Source: Polaribacter dokdonensis (GTDB taxonomy: Bacteria > Bacteroidota > Bacteroidia > Flavobacteriales > Flavobacteriaceae). From it: 64,000 bases of DNA. Shown one piece after another: positions 1-9,563 of the stretch (the stretch's first letter is position 1; every line of letters begins with the position of its first letter). A program made the position numbers and the translations under genes. The notes under the pieces are model-generated. The model was not told the DNA's origin and searched no databases. It saw only the letters and a list, made by a program, of their open reading frames with translations. The stretch covers positions 702,001-766,000 of the forward strand of contig NZ_CP101505.1 of assembly GCF_024362345.1 (NCBI RefSeq). The letters run 5' to 3'.

Positions 1-670
1 TGCATTACTTAATGAAGAAAAAGCAATAGTATCTGATATTGCTGGTACAACAAGAGATGCTATAGAAGATGAATTAATTATAGAAGGAGTTGCTTTTAGA
101 TTTATAGACACTGCAGGTATTAGAGAAACTGAAGATATTGTAGAAAATATTGGTATTAAAAAAGCTTATGAAAAGGCAGAAAATGCACAACTGATTATAT
201 TTTTAATTGATGCTAAAACCGAAAATAAAGAAAATAGATTAGCAGAAATTGAAACCATCAAAACACGTTTTCCAAATAAAAAGTTGTTGGTTATTGCCAA
301 TAAAATTGATTTAATACCTCAGCAAGAAATTGAAAACTTACAATCAGATATAGAGAATTTAATTCCTCTTTCTGCTAAAAACAAAGTGGGTATAGATGAA
401 CTTAAAAATGAATTAACTTCTTTGGTAAACATTGGTGCTTTAAGTAATAATGAAACTATAGTTACCAATTCTCGTCATTTTGAAGCATTAAACAATGCCT
501 TAATTGCAATTTCTAGTGTACAGCAAGGTATTGATTTAGAAATTTCTACAGATCTATTTTCTATAGATATTAGAGAGTGTTTACGTCATTTAGGAGCAAT
601 TACAGGAGACTATGATGTAGATAAAGACATACTTGGCCATATATTTTCTAATTTCTGTATTGGTAAATAA
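1..670 (+). CDS. mnmE: tRNA modification GTPase MnmE, C-terminal part (5' end outside window)
   Basis: MnmE with MnmG modifies the wobble uridine (U34) of certain tRNAs. The reading frame is open from base 2 of the window, so the N-terminal folate-binding domain and the P-loop are missing here. The G-domain motifs that remain are visible: TT of the switch I region (AGTTRD), DTAG (G3) and NKID (G4). The protein ends in FCIGK, the MnmE signature that carries the catalytic cysteine, so the 3' end is complete. The next gene begins directly after the stop codon. The truncation is due to the window edge, not a mutation. Confidence 0.96.
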   Translation, partial: ALLNEEKAIVSDIAGTTRDAIEDELIIEGVAFRFIDTAGIRETEDIVENIGIKKAYEKAENAQLIIFLIDAKTENKENRLAEIETIKTRFPNKKLLVIANKIDLIPQQEIENLQSDIENLIPLSAKNKVGIDELKNELTSLVNIGALSNNETIVTNSRHFEALNNALIAISSVQQGIDLEISTDLFSIDIRECLRHLGAITGDYDVDKDILGHIFSNFCIGK

Positions 671-1021
671 ATGGGTATTGAAGATTTAGTTGGCACTTAC
701 TCTATTTTAGGTACAAATCAAAATGATTCTGGAATTACGTATTCAGGAACGTTAAAGCTATCTTTAAAAAACAATCAAATAATAGCAAAGTGGCTTATAA
801 ATAAAAGTCAAGAACAATTTGGTATTGGTTTCTACAAAAACAAAGTACTTGTTATTAACTTTAATTATATAGGTGATGAAAATACAACCTATTATGGAAC
901 AGTTGTTTACAAATGCTTAAATAAAGATATTTTAGAAGGCTTCTGGTCTGAAGAATTTGGCGACCCAAACTTTTTAGGAAGTGAAAATTGTTTTAGAATT
1001 AAAAACAGCTTCGTGAATTAG
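671..1021 (+). CDS. hypothetical protein, 116 aa
   Basis: I do not recognise this family. The ATG follows the mnmE stop with no gap, so it is almost certainly co-transcribed and translationally coupled. There is no signal peptide or membrane span. The sequence alternates short polar and hydrophobic stretches rich in G, Y and N (for example SGITYSGTLKLSL and TTYYGTVVYK), as in a small all-beta fold such as a lipocalin-like barrel. That fold is an inference. A run of 16 A follows at 1051-1066, without a clear hairpin. Confidence 0.7.
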   Translation: MGIEDLVGTYSILGTNQNDSGITYSGTLKLSLKNNQIIAKWLINKSQEQFGIGFYKNKVLVINFNYIGDENTTYYGTVVYKCLNKDILEGFWSEEFGDPNFLGSENCFRIKNSFVN

Positions 1022-1075
1022 TCTATAAAGACATCACAAAGCTGAAACTTAAAAAAAAAAAAAAAATCTACTTAT

Positions 1076-2296
1076 CTATGAAACTATTTTGGTTGGATAT
1101 TTGGTATCCTTTATCACTACATGCTTATCATTTACATTAATCTGTGAAGAAGAACCTTTTGATCTATATGTCCAAGCAATTTGGCCTAATTGACCTACAA
1201 TTTTTACTGAGTCTTTCATAGATAGTTTAGAACCATCTGCATGAATCCATCTTTTTAATGGCTGCTCACATAAAATTTCTTTTGCTCTCTTTAAACCATA
1301 GTGTAACGTAATTCTTTTGAAGATTTCTACATCAAAAATCCATTGAGTTACAAACTTTTCATTAAAAGAAATACCTATTACATCTTTATGGAAAATTTTA
1401 GCACCACATTGAGTGTCTTTAAAATCCATTTTAAGAATTTTTCTAATGATAAAGTTTATGGTTAAACTAATAATTTTTCTTGCTGATTCTTTAGTAATAT
1501 CAGCACCCATTCTGCTAATTCTAGAACCACTTACTATTTTATAATCTGAGTTTTCAATTGTTGATACTAAATCATCGAAATCTGTTAAATCTGTAGATAA
1601 ATCTGCATCTAAAAACCCTATATAATCTAAATCGGCTTTTTTAGCCATGCGTAACATTCCTAATCTTACAGCCTCTGCTTTTCCACCATTCTTCTCACAA
1701 TCATACACTGTAATAAAATCTTCTCTACCTTTTTGTAAGTTATGTAATACTTCTAAGGTTTTATCTTTACTACCATCGTTTACAAAACATAAATGGTAAC
1801 CAGAATTCTTTTCTATAAAGTTTAAGAATTCTTTACTTAATAATCTATCTTCTTCATTATAACAAGGTATTACTACACCAACACATCTTTGTTGTATTAA
1901 TACATCTTTATACTGTTTTCTAACACTTTTTTGTGCAGGCACACCAATTAATCTTTTGGTTCTAGAGCAAACCTCACTTAAACTTAAAGGTTTTTTCATA
2001 TAATCATTTGCACCTAAATCAAATGCTTTTTCTATCATCTCATCAGAAGTGTTACCACTTAAAACCATTATTGGTGTTTCTGACTTTTTTTCTTCTCTAA
2101 TGTATTTTACTACATCTATACCAGAAGTAATAGGCATATTAATGTCTACAATTACTAAATCTGGTTTAAAACTGTTGTAAGCAGATATTCCTGCTAATGC
2201 TGAAGTTTCTGTTTGTACTTCATAACCTAATGCTTTTAATCTAGTCTCTAATGGAATTAGAACTAATTTCTGATCATCGATTGCTAATACTTTCAT
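1076..2296 (-). CDS. response-regulator receiver domain fused to a GT2 glycosyltransferase
   Basis: Residues 1-118 form a CheY-like receiver: acidic pair D7/D8, phosphoacceptor D51 in VIVDINMP, S80 and K102 in KKP. A short linker leads to a family 2 glycosyltransferase of the dolichyl-phosphate-sugar synthase type (about 138-350). It has VVIPCYNEE, FVNDGSKD, KNGGKAEAVRLGM, the DAD metal/nucleotide motif at 230-232 and TQWIFDVE near the acceptor site. The likely product transfers a sugar to a polyprenyl phosphate at the membrane, under control of receiver phosphorylation. I chose the ATG at 2296 because it starts the receiver fold (MKVLAIDD). An upstream ATG at 2416 would add 40 low-complexity residues and lies upstream of the likely promoter. 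It is divergent from the GT-C-like gene. Confidence 0.9.
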   Translation of the reverse strand: MKVLAIDDQKLVLIPLETRLKALGYEVQTETSALAGISAYNSFKPDLVIVDINMPITSGIDVVKYIREEKKSETPIMVLSGNTSDEMIEKAFDLGANDYMKKPLSLSEVCSRTKRLIGVPAQKSVRKQYKDVLIQQRCVGVVIPCYNEEDRLLSKEFLNFIEKNSGYHLCFVNDGSKDKTLEVLHNLQKGREDFITVYDCEKNGGKAEAVRLGMLRMAKKADLDYIGFLDADLSTDLTDFDDLVSTIENSDYKIVSGSRISRMGADITKESARKIISLTINFIIRKILKMDFKDTQCGAKIFHKDVIGISFNEKFVTQWIFDVEIFKRITLHYGLKRAKEILCEQPLKRWIHADGSKLSMKDSVKIVGQLGQIAWTYRSKGSSSQINVNDKHVVIKDTKYPTKIVS

Positions 2297-2328
2297 GATG
2301 TTTTTTTTTTTAAGATTATTTTTTTTTA

Positions 2329-2400
2329 CAAATTTAAGGTTGATATGAAGTTCTATTTTTAATAATAAGACAAAAGCAAACCTTTTGTTAGATGAATAGC
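2329..2400 (-). promoter_or_regulatory. promoter of the REC-GT2 gene with tandem direct repeats
   Basis: On the minus strand a TAAATTTG element (2329-2336) matches the Bacteroidetes -7 consensus TAnnTTTG and predicts a start near 2325. Upstream, read on the plus strand, two half-sites lie 22 bp apart: AGACAAA at 2368 and AGATGAA at 2390, covering about -43 to -75. Four other promoters in the window carry the same type of pair. The spacing of two helical turns is typical of LytTR-type binding sites. Confidence 0.55.
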
Positions 2401-2465
2401 AATTATCTATAGTCAAATTAAAATCATTGTAATCTTAAAATCTTTTATCTTTACATTATAGTTAT

Positions 2466-5400
2466 ATGAAGCAAAATTCGAACAAACATCTTATAAGTGC
2501 TGTATTGTTAGGTATCGCCTTTCATGGTACTTGTATATTCTTTACATTAGAATATACTTATGATGCTTTAATACATTTATTTTTTGCAGATCATTATTCA
2601 GGGAGTTGGTTTGAACCATGGAATTATGAATGGTATACAGGGTTTACAGTAATGAGCTACCCACCTTTAGTGCATCAATCTATAGCAGCACTATCTTTAA
2701 TTGGAGGTTTAAAGTTTGGTATGTTCTCTGTAGCTTTAGTGGCTATTGTACTCTTTATTACTGGTGTATACAGATTTACTTTAATGATGACAAGTAATCA
2801 ATCTGTTGCAGGTTATGCAGCAATACTTGCTGTATTCTCCTCCTCTTTTTTAGAAACTCTACACATTTTTGGGCAATTGCCAAGTATTATTGGTATTTCT
2901 GTACTAATGCATGCTTTACCAGAAATCTATTTATGGTTAAAAACAGGTAGGTATAGATTTTTGCTAACTTCATTGTCTTTAATAGCGGTTACAGTAACCT
3001 CACATCATGTAACTCCTATATTTGGTATGGTATTTTTTATTTTTCCATTAATAGGTATGGTTATAATGGATGTTGCCTATGATGATGTTAAATCCTACAA
3101 AAAAATAACGTTTAAAGTTTTTCTGCGACATTTCTTTAAACAGCTCAAGAAAAATTTAACTTTTGGCTTTGCATCCTTATTTCTAATCATATTTTGCATT
3201 TTACCTTATTGGATCAATTCTAAAGCCAACCCAATAACACAAGTACCAATTCCACATGGTTCTAGAGATAATTTTTTAGAAACCACGTCATCTGGTTTGG
3301 TCTTTTTCTTAATTCCTTGGGGAGTTTTAATGTTTATGTTACCTTTTTTCTTTTACAGATATTTTAGCAAAAGGTATTTATTTTTTGGTTTATCTTTTAC
3401 AATGCTTGTTATATTAGGTACAGGAGGTTCTACACCAATACCAAAAATGATTTTAGGTGATAATGCATTTAACATATTAACCTTAGATAGATTTACTCTT
3501 TGGGCCTCTATTATGGCTTTACCTCTTTTTGGAGAGTTTATCTACAGATTTGTAGAAGGAGATTTAAAAGAGCTTATTCAAAGAAAATATGGTGCTGTAT
3601 ATCATAGATTATTTGGAGTGTTCCTAGGATCTATCTTTTTATTCATGATAATTTTTACCATGAGTTTAGGATATTTTAGACCTTCTCAACCTCAAAAAAT
3701 TAAGATGTTACCTATTGTAAACTTCTTAAATCAAGATCAACATTTTAAATGGAGGTTTTTAACTCTAGGTTTTGGAGACCAAATGGCTTGGCTCTCTGCA
3801 CAAACAAATGCAATGACTGTAGATGGTAATTATCATTCTGCAAGAAGATTACCAGAATTAACTACTAGACCCATTGAACGTTTAGAAAACTCTAAATTTA
3901 AAGGTGTTGCAGGTATTGGTTCTTTACAACAATTCTTAACTACACCAGAAAAATACAATTTAAAGTATATTTTTTCTAACGATAAATTTTACGATCCTAT
4001 ACTCTACTTCTGTGGTTGGCAACGTTTACCACAATTAGAAAATGGTATAATGGTTTGGGAGCGCTTAAATGTGCCTCCACTTTCTTCTATTTTACCAAAA
4101 GATGATGTTTCTAAATGGCAAAAAATACTTTGGGGTTTAATGCCTTTTTCAACAGTACTTATAGCATTCATCTTAAATATACAACCACTATTCTATCGTA
4201 ATTTAAAGTCTAAGATTAAAATTAATTCAGAGTTTTTAAGGTACAGAATTAAGTTAGAAGGTTTTCCCAATGGCCTTTTAAGAATAATTCATGTTTGGAG
4301 TTTAATTCTATTTATCATAATTGGATATGGAATGTGGCTGTTCTATCTAAAGAATGATTCTCAAGTAACACCAGAAAATTTAATAACCTCTTATTATGAT
4401 GCTTTAGACTTTAAAGAATTTGAAAAAAGTTTTTCTTTAACAGATCCTGAAAGTAATATTACCATTTCTCAATTTATGCTAGAAAACTCAGTAACAGATG
4501 GTTTATTAAGTTCTTATGCAAAATTAGATGCTATAGAAACAGAAAGAATTAAAGAATCTGATAGTTTAGTAGTATTAAAGGTAGATACCAAATGGATTAC
4601 ACCTTTAGAAAAAATAAATAGAACTGATTATAAAACTGTTGTGAGTAGAAATGGCAAATGGTATGTAAAGCCTGTAAAGTTGGATTCAGATTTACCTCCA
4701 GATCAATTGTATTCTAATAATGTTACTGGTTATTTTAATCAAGGTAGAAGAAGAGTTACTACAGAGCAAACCTATCATGAAGATGTTTTAAAACAACCTG
4801 TTTTAGAAATTGTATCAGCAAAATTAGTAAAACACAATAAGAGTTATGCCATTATTGGAGAAATTCAAAATATAGATAATGTACCATCAGATGTTACCAT
4901 AAAAGGTACTTTGTATAATGATGACAATAAAGAATTAGCTACTTACAATGCAAAATATCACATAAAACATAAATTAATGCCTAAAGAAATAAGTTCTTTT
5001 CGAATTAATTTTGAAGGGATAGCTTGGTCTAAAACGCAAGATTCTATTCCAAATGCTTTTGATCCTGATCAATTTACTCCTATAGAACTGAATGAGCAAC
5101 CAACAAAGTTTAATTTACAGGCTGCAGGTAATGTTTCTAATTCTGATTTATATAAAAATGTAGTATTAAATAATGTTGCAATAGAAGAAGAAAATGTAAA
5201 AGGAACTTTATTTAATAGTGGTCTGCAAGAAATTACAGTACCTCAATTGTTAGTAACCTATTATACTAAAGACAAGAAAATGGTTTGGGTAGATCATATG
5301 TTTCTAAAGAATGGTATTCGTCAGCAAAGAAAACAATACTTTTCTTATCCTATTTTAAAGAACGATACTTTAAAAGTAATAAGTACAGATATGAGCAATT

Positions 5401-5555
5401 GTTATGTAAACGGTTTACCAAATAAGGATATTGCTGCAAAAATTATTGCAGATAGAATAGAAAATCATGATAGAAACAACCTCTTACAAATAGATGATGA
5501 AAAGTATCAATATTTAAAAATAGAAATGAATAATTATATTGGTAACCCTAAATGA
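2466..5555 (+). CDS. large polytopic membrane protein, GT-C-like, with C-terminal extracytoplasmic region
   Basis: This 1029-residue protein has about 12 hydrophobic spans (roughly 8-410 and a cluster near 545-640). Its first loop (YDALIHLFFADHY) carries the acidic and His residues expected in GT-C glycosyltransferases that use lipid-linked sugars. It resembles membrane proteins annotated as 6-pyruvoyl-tetrahydropterin synthase-related, a label without a known function. After the last span, residues about 640-750 look like an NTF2-like domain (ITSYYDALDFKEF ... NGKWYVKPVKL), followed by a beta-rich region with IQNIDNVPSD, as in FxLYD-type domains. It overlaps the next gene by 4 bp (ATGA), so both belong to one operon with the GH5 gene. 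A role in transferring or modifying the locus glycan is inferred. Confidence 0.75.
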   Translation: MKQNSNKHLISAVLLGIAFHGTCIFFTLEYTYDALIHLFFADHYSGSWFEPWNYEWYTGFTVMSYPPLVHQSIAALSLIGGLKFGMFSVALVAIVLFITGVYRFTLMMTSNQSVAGYAAILAVFSSSFLETLHIFGQLPSIIGISVLMHALPEIYLWLKTGRYRFLLTSLSLIAVTVTSHHVTPIFGMVFFIFPLIGMVIMDVAYDDVKSYKKITFKVFLRHFFKQLKKNLTFGFASLFLIIFCILPYWINSKANPITQVPIPHGSRDNFLETTSSGLVFFLIPWGVLMFMLPFFFYRYFSKRYLFFGLSFTMLVILGTGGSTPIPKMILGDNAFNILTLDRFTLWASIMALPLFGEFIYRFVEGDLKELIQRKYGAVYHRLFGVFLGSIFLFMIIFTMSLGYFRPSQPQKIKMLPIVNFLNQDQHFKWRFLTLGFGDQMAWLSAQTNAMTVDGNYHSARRLPELTTRPIERLENSKFKGVAGIGSLQQFLTTPEKYNLKYIFSNDKFYDPILYFCGWQRLPQLENGIMVWERLNVPPLSSILPKDDVSKWQKILWGLMPFSTVLIAFILNIQPLFYRNLKSKIKINSEFLRYRIKLEGFPNGLLRIIHVWSLILFIIIGYGMWLFYLKNDSQVTPENLITSYYDALDFKEFEKSFSLTDPESNITISQFMLENSVTDGLLSSYAKLDAIETERIKESDSLVVLKVDTKWITPLEKINRTDYKTVVSRNGKWYVKPVKLDSDLPPDQLYSNNVTGYFNQGRRRVTTEQTYHEDVLKQPVLEIVSAKLVKHNKSYAIIGEIQNIDNVPSDVTIKGTLYNDDNKELATYNAKYHIKHKLMPKEISSFRINFEGIAWSKTQDSIPNAFDPDQFTPIELNEQPTKFNLQAAGNVSNSDLYKNVVLNNVAIEEENVKGTLFNSGLQEITVPQLLVTYYTKDKKMVWVDHMFLKNGIRQQRKQYFSYPILKNDTLKVISTDMSNCYVNGLPNKDIAAKIIADRIENHDRNNLLQIDDEKYQYLKIEMNNYIGNPK

Positions 5556-6757
5556 TGAGCTATAAAACTATCCTTTTTTATATAGTATTCTTTACCACTT
5601 GTTTAGTTAGTGCTCAAAATTCTATTGACATAAAATTACTGAATGATACAACAACTTATGTTGTTGGAGACTCTATTGTTCTAAAATTTAAAACTACTAA
5701 CACTAAATCATTACAATTATACTGTGCCAATAGTTATGGTAACACTTTAGTACAATCTACAATTAATAACGACGTCCATTCATTTGCAATTCCTAGGTTT
5801 CTAGCTATTAAAAAGGGAGTTTTAAATTGGTCTGCATTTACCAATAAACAAAGAATTACAGGTAATATTTCTATTTTACCAAAAGAGAACCCTGTAATGA
5901 TGGAAACCTATTTAGGGCCACCAAGCATAGAAGCTGGTGGTACAGATTATACAATGTTAGTGGTTATACCTACAGATGATTTAGACAATCCTTTAGTTGA
6001 TGGTACTGAAATAGACATTAATAAGCAATTCCTAACATCACAAGAAAAAATAGACATAAAATCGAATAATTTAATTGGTTATAGAAGAATATTTTCACCA
6101 ATAAAAAGTGGTAGAGTTATTTTATCATCTAAAGCCAAGCAATTAGATTCTAAAGAGTTTGATGTTAATATTATGCCAGCAATTGCAGAAAACTTTCAAA
6201 TATTTTATGATAGAATTCATGAATATGCAGATGGTAATCAAATAACCACATTTTATACATCTATCATAAAAGATAAAAATGAAAATGTTGTAAGTGATGG
6301 TACTTTTGTAGATTTCTTTGTAAAAAATTTAGCAGGCAATGTTTTAAAAACATCTGGAACTACCATAAAAGGAATAGCATACGCGAAAATGCTGCATCCA
6401 GATGCTCAAGAAACTTGGAATGTAAAAGCAATTATTACAGGAATTTCTGAAAGTGATACTATAAGTTTATCTTATAAAAGAGCCATAACAGATTATTCAG
6501 TAACTTTTAGTGAAGGCAACAGAAAAATTAAAATTGGCCCAATTAAAAGTTTTATGAATCAAATGATTCCTGATGGATTAACGATAACTCTTAAGGTTTT
6601 TTATAAGGGCAAAGAAATAGAAGAAATGATAAAACCTTCTAGAGATGGGTATGCTTTCTTTGAGCTAGATAAAGCCATTTATAAAGATGATGTATATACA
6701 TTTAAAATAAATACTGCTGGAATAGAGAAAAATTATGAGTCTAAAAAAATATGGTAA
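5552..6757 (+). CDS. secreted beta-sandwich (Ig-like) protein
   Basis: The N-terminus (YKTILFYIVFFTTCLVSAQ) is a signal peptide with a cleavage site after SAQ. The remaining 380 or so residues are predicted to be all-beta. Two or three Ig-like or macroglobulin-like modules are suggested by repeated phrases such as TDDLDNPLVDGT and DKNENVVSDGTFVDF, which resemble bacterial Ig-like domains. No catalytic motif is visible and there is no T9SS sorting domain, so the protein is probably periplasmic. It is translationally coupled to its upstream neighbour (4-bp overlap) and overlaps the GH5 gene by 7 bp. A scaffold or partner role for the glycan machinery is inferred. Confidence 0.7.
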   Translation: MMSYKTILFYIVFFTTCLVSAQNSIDIKLLNDTTTYVVGDSIVLKFKTTNTKSLQLYCANSYGNTLVQSTINNDVHSFAIPRFLAIKKGVLNWSAFTNKQRITGNISILPKENPVMMETYLGPPSIEAGGTDYTMLVVIPTDDLDNPLVDGTEIDINKQFLTSQEKIDIKSNNLIGYRRIFSPIKSGRVILSSKAKQLDSKEFDVNIMPAIAENFQIFYDRIHEYADGNQITTFYTSIIKDKNENVVSDGTFVDFFVKNLAGNVLKTSGTTIKGIAYAKMLHPDAQETWNVKAIITGISESDTISLSYKRAITDYSVTFSEGNRKIKIGPIKSFMNQMIPDGLTITLKVFYKGKEIEEMIKPSRDGYAFFELDKAIYKDDVYTFKINTAGIEKNYESKKIW

Positions 6758-8262
6758 AAACGAATAAACATATGCTTAGAATATTTTTAATCATGAGTTA
6801 CATTTTAGTAATCTCAGTGATCACTTTTTTAATCAGTTCTCTTTTTACCTATTTAAATACTGGTGCAGATAGAAGTAAAATACTTCATCTCGAAGTTAAA
6901 AAAGAAGTGCAATATTTACCCAAATTAACCTGGGCAGAAAATGGTAATGAAGGTAGAGAAATGGATGATCAAGTACTAAATAGTATAGAAAACGATTATT
7001 TAGATGCTTGGTATGTAAAAAATGTAGCCTTTAGAAATAATGATATAACTGGTATAGAAGACTTTTATACAGAAAGTGCAAGAGTTAATCTTTATGATAA
7101 TATTGACAAAAACAAACTAGATTCTTTAACCATAGAATCTACCACATTTAAGCATAAACCAGATATTTTATTTTTTAGTGAAGATGGTCAACTAATTGTT
7201 TTAGAAGATAAAAAAGTAATTGAATACAAGAAATTTTATAAAAAAGATGAACTGGTTTTTGAAACCACAGAAGAAAACTCTTACAAAGTAATTCTTTTAC
7301 TAGAAGATGGTTTTTGGAGAATAAGACATATGGTTAAGCAATCTTCTAAACCTGTTACTCCTATTATGAAAAATGTTCCTATGAACTTTACCATGAAAGG
7401 AATTAATTATTATCCAAAAGATACTCCTTGGGATATGTTTGGTGATGATTTTAAACTACGTACCATAAAAAAAGACTTTAAAATTATTCGAAAAGCAGGT
7501 TTAAATTCAATACGTATTTTTATTCCTTATGAAGATTTTGGGAGTGCTGTAGTTTTACCAGAAAAATTAGAAAAACTAAGAAAAGTTTTAGATGCTGCAG
7601 AAAAAAATGAATTAAAGGTAGTTGTTACTCTTTTTGATTTTTATGGTAACTATGACATTTTAGATTGGACATTAAATCAAAGACATCTAGAAACAATTGT
7701 AAATACTTTTAAAGATCATAACGCAATTTTGGCTTGGGACTTAAAAAACGAACCTAATTTAGATTTTGATCAAAGAGGAAAAGAAAACGTAATTTCTTGG
7801 TTAGAGCAAATGCTTATTTTAGTAAAGTCTATTGATAAAAACCATGCAGTAACTGTAGGTTGGTCTAATACAGAAAGTGCACATATTTTAAGTGATCAGT
7901 TAGATTTTGTAAGCTTTCATTACTATGAAGATAAAGCCAATTTTGAAGATGATTATCTTGTATTAAAAAAACAAATACCAAATAAAGAATTGGTGTTGGG
8001 TGAATTTGGTATTTCTTCTTATAGTGGTTTATGGAAACCTTTTATTGGTTCTCCAGAAAAACAAGCAACATATCATCAAGAAATGCAAAAAGTCCTTAAT
8101 AAAAATAATATTTCATTTTTATCTTGGACTTTGTATGACTTTGAATCTGTGCCCTCAGAAGTTGTAGGGAAACTTCCTTGGAGAGTAAATCCTCAAAAAG
8201 AATTTGGTTTTATAGACATTAAAGGGAATAAAAAACCATCTTTTAAACACATTTCTAAATAG
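6751..8262 (+). CDS. membrane-anchored glycoside hydrolase, family 5-like
   Basis: One N-terminal membrane span (about 9-36) anchors the protein, probably facing the periplasm. Residues about 80-200 look like an NTF2-like domain (LDAWYVKNVAFRNND ... EDGFWRIRHM). Residues 212-503 form a TIM-barrel glycosidase of the GH5/clan GH-A type: MKGINYYP, LNSIRIFIPYEDF, DLKNEPN with acid/base E334, VSFHYYED, and LGEFG with nucleophile E418. The glutamates are 84 residues apart, within the normal range. Its place in a glycan-assembly operon, rather than next to susCD genes, suggests trimming or editing of the exported polymer, as PelA, AlgL or BcsZ do in other systems. ATG at 6772 is an alternative start. 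Confidence 0.82.
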   Translation: MVKTNKHMLRIFLIMSYILVISVITFLISSLFTYLNTGADRSKILHLEVKKEVQYLPKLTWAENGNEGREMDDQVLNSIENDYLDAWYVKNVAFRNNDITGIEDFYTESARVNLYDNIDKNKLDSLTIESTTFKHKPDILFFSEDGQLIVLEDKKVIEYKKFYKKDELVFETTEENSYKVILLLEDGFWRIRHMVKQSSKPVTPIMKNVPMNFTMKGINYYPKDTPWDMFGDDFKLRTIKKDFKIIRKAGLNSIRIFIPYEDFGSAVVLPEKLEKLRKVLDAAEKNELKVVVTLFDFYGNYDILDWTLNQRHLETIVNTFKDHNAILAWDLKNEPNLDFDQRGKENVISWLEQMLILVKSIDKNHAVTVGWSNTESAHILSDQLDFVSFHYYEDKANFEDDYLVLKKQIPNKELVLGEFGISSYSGLWKPFIGSPEKQATYHQEMQKVLNKNNISFLSWTLYDFESVPSEVVGKLPWRVNPQKEFGFIDIKGNKKPSFKHISK

Positions 8263-9463
8263 TAGAAACGTTTTTTACTGAACCTTGTTTTTTAGCTGCA
8301 ATCTTTTCGAATTCTTCTAAATAAATGTTAGTTATTCTTTCCATTGGGTAAGCAGTTGCAGCTTCATAATTTGCTTTTTCCAAATGGATTCTATGATCAT
8401 TATTTGTTACAATAGCTTCTATTGCTTTTGCTAAACTCTCTGTACTTTCTGGTGCAAAAAACTCTCCTCTATAACCTTCATCTTCAATTAAGGTTGCTAA
8501 ATCACCTAAATTAGGCATAACAACTGCTTTACCATAACTACCTGCTTGATGTAACACTCCAGAACTACCTGTAGTTGATGTATAAGGGAAAACAACTACT
8601 GCACTTTCTGTAAATAATGGTGCTACTTCCTCTTCTTCTACATAACCTGTAAATCTTAACTGAGGTACATGCTTATATTTCTCTTGTACGTTCTTTAAAT
8701 ATCCAGGTACATTTGGATTATCTGTACCAGCAACAACAATTTCTAAATCTAATCCAGATGAAGCTCTCACCATTTCTACAGCTTCAATCATTCTTTCTAC
8801 TTTTTTATAAGTACCAAACTTACCAAATGTCATTATTTTTAATGGTCCTTCAGGTAAATCATGAGAAGGTTCTGCAGGAATTTCAAAAGTTCCATGAGGA
8901 ATCATTTTTACATTTCCTGTTTTATATTTTTCTTCTAAAGTGGTTACATATTTATCCATAGTTACAGCAACTAAATCTGCTTTTAAAATTAACTTAGTTA
9001 AAGATGTACCTATAAAGTTGTATGCTTTTTGTGCTAATTTATTTGTTGTAAAACCTGCTTTACCTAAATCTACTTGCTCTAAAATGTTGTGTAACAAAAC
9101 AATAGTAGGTATTTTTTTCATCTTACAAATTAATGGTAACATTAAACCAGTTGCTGCAACTACTTTCTTATCTCCAAACTTCATAAACTGTAAGTTGAAT
9201 AAAACTGAATCTGGTTTTACTTGAGAGATTGCTTTGGTTACACTAAAAATGTTTTTGTAACTATTAAATTTCCAGCATTCTTTAACAGTTATTTTACATC
9301 CGTTTTCTGTGAAAGAAATATCTTTTGCTCCAGGGGTTTCGTCTGTTAATAATACTAATTCAGTAACCTTTTCACTTTGTCTAAAGCTTTTTACTAAATG
9401 GTAAGCATATTCGTTTAAAGTTACTTTACTTGGTGGGTAAGCTGTTACTATTGCAAGTTTCAT
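8255..9463 (-). CDS. glycosyltransferase family 4 (GT-B fold)
   Basis: This 402-residue cytosolic or membrane-associated transferase has an N-terminal Rossmann half (MKLAIVTAYPPSKVTLNEYAY) and a C-terminal glycosyl_transf_1 domain. The latter shows LKIMTFGKFGTYKKVE, LRFTGYVEEEEVAPLF and the nucleotide-sugar site VFPYTSTTGSSGVLHQAGSYGKAVV. These motifs are typical of retaining GT4 enzymes that extend polysaccharides from nucleotide sugars. It lies 100 bp after the flippase gene on the same strand but has its own predicted promoter (9489-9496) and tandem repeat. It converges on the GH5 gene, overlapping it by 8 bp. A GT4 beside a PST flippase and a TPR/barrel protein recalls pelF-pelG-pelB. That likeness concerns architecture only. 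Confidence 0.9.
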   Translation of the reverse strand: MKLAIVTAYPPSKVTLNEYAYHLVKSFRQSEKVTELVLLTDETPGAKDISFTENGCKITVKECWKFNSYKNIFSVTKAISQVKPDSVLFNLQFMKFGDKKVVAATGLMLPLICKMKKIPTIVLLHNILEQVDLGKAGFTTNKLAQKAYNFIGTSLTKLILKADLVAVTMDKYVTTLEEKYKTGNVKMIPHGTFEIPAEPSHDLPEGPLKIMTFGKFGTYKKVERMIEAVEMVRASSGLDLEIVVAGTDNPNVPGYLKNVQEKYKHVPQLRFTGYVEEEEVAPLFTESAVVVFPYTSTTGSSGVLHQAGSYGKAVVMPNLGDLATLIEDEGYRGEFFAPESTESLAKAIEAIVTNNDHRIHLEKANYEAATAYPMERITNIYLEEFEKIAAKKQGSVKNVSTI

Positions 9464-9488
9464 AATTTTTATTTTTTTTAAGTTAATA

Positions 9489-9559
9489 CAAATTTCATTC
9501 TTTTCTACTGTTTTTTCGATCGATAAAAGATTAAGAACAGTTTACTTTAGATGAATGGT
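9489..9559 (-). promoter_or_regulatory. promoter of the GT4 gene with tandem direct repeats
   Basis: On the minus strand GAAATTTG (9489-9496) is close to TAnnTTTG and predicts a start near 9485. Read on the plus strand, AGATTAAGAAC (9528) and AGATGAATGGT (9549) are spaced exactly 21 bp and cover about -43 to -75. The distance is the same as at the REC-GT2 promoter. Confidence 0.55.
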
Positions 9560-9563
9560 ATTA

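Noticed and set aside
1051..1066. Run of 16 A after the small gene downstream of mnmE
   Set aside because: No hairpin lies beside it. It may be a length-variable tract or part of a weak terminator, but nothing more can be said.
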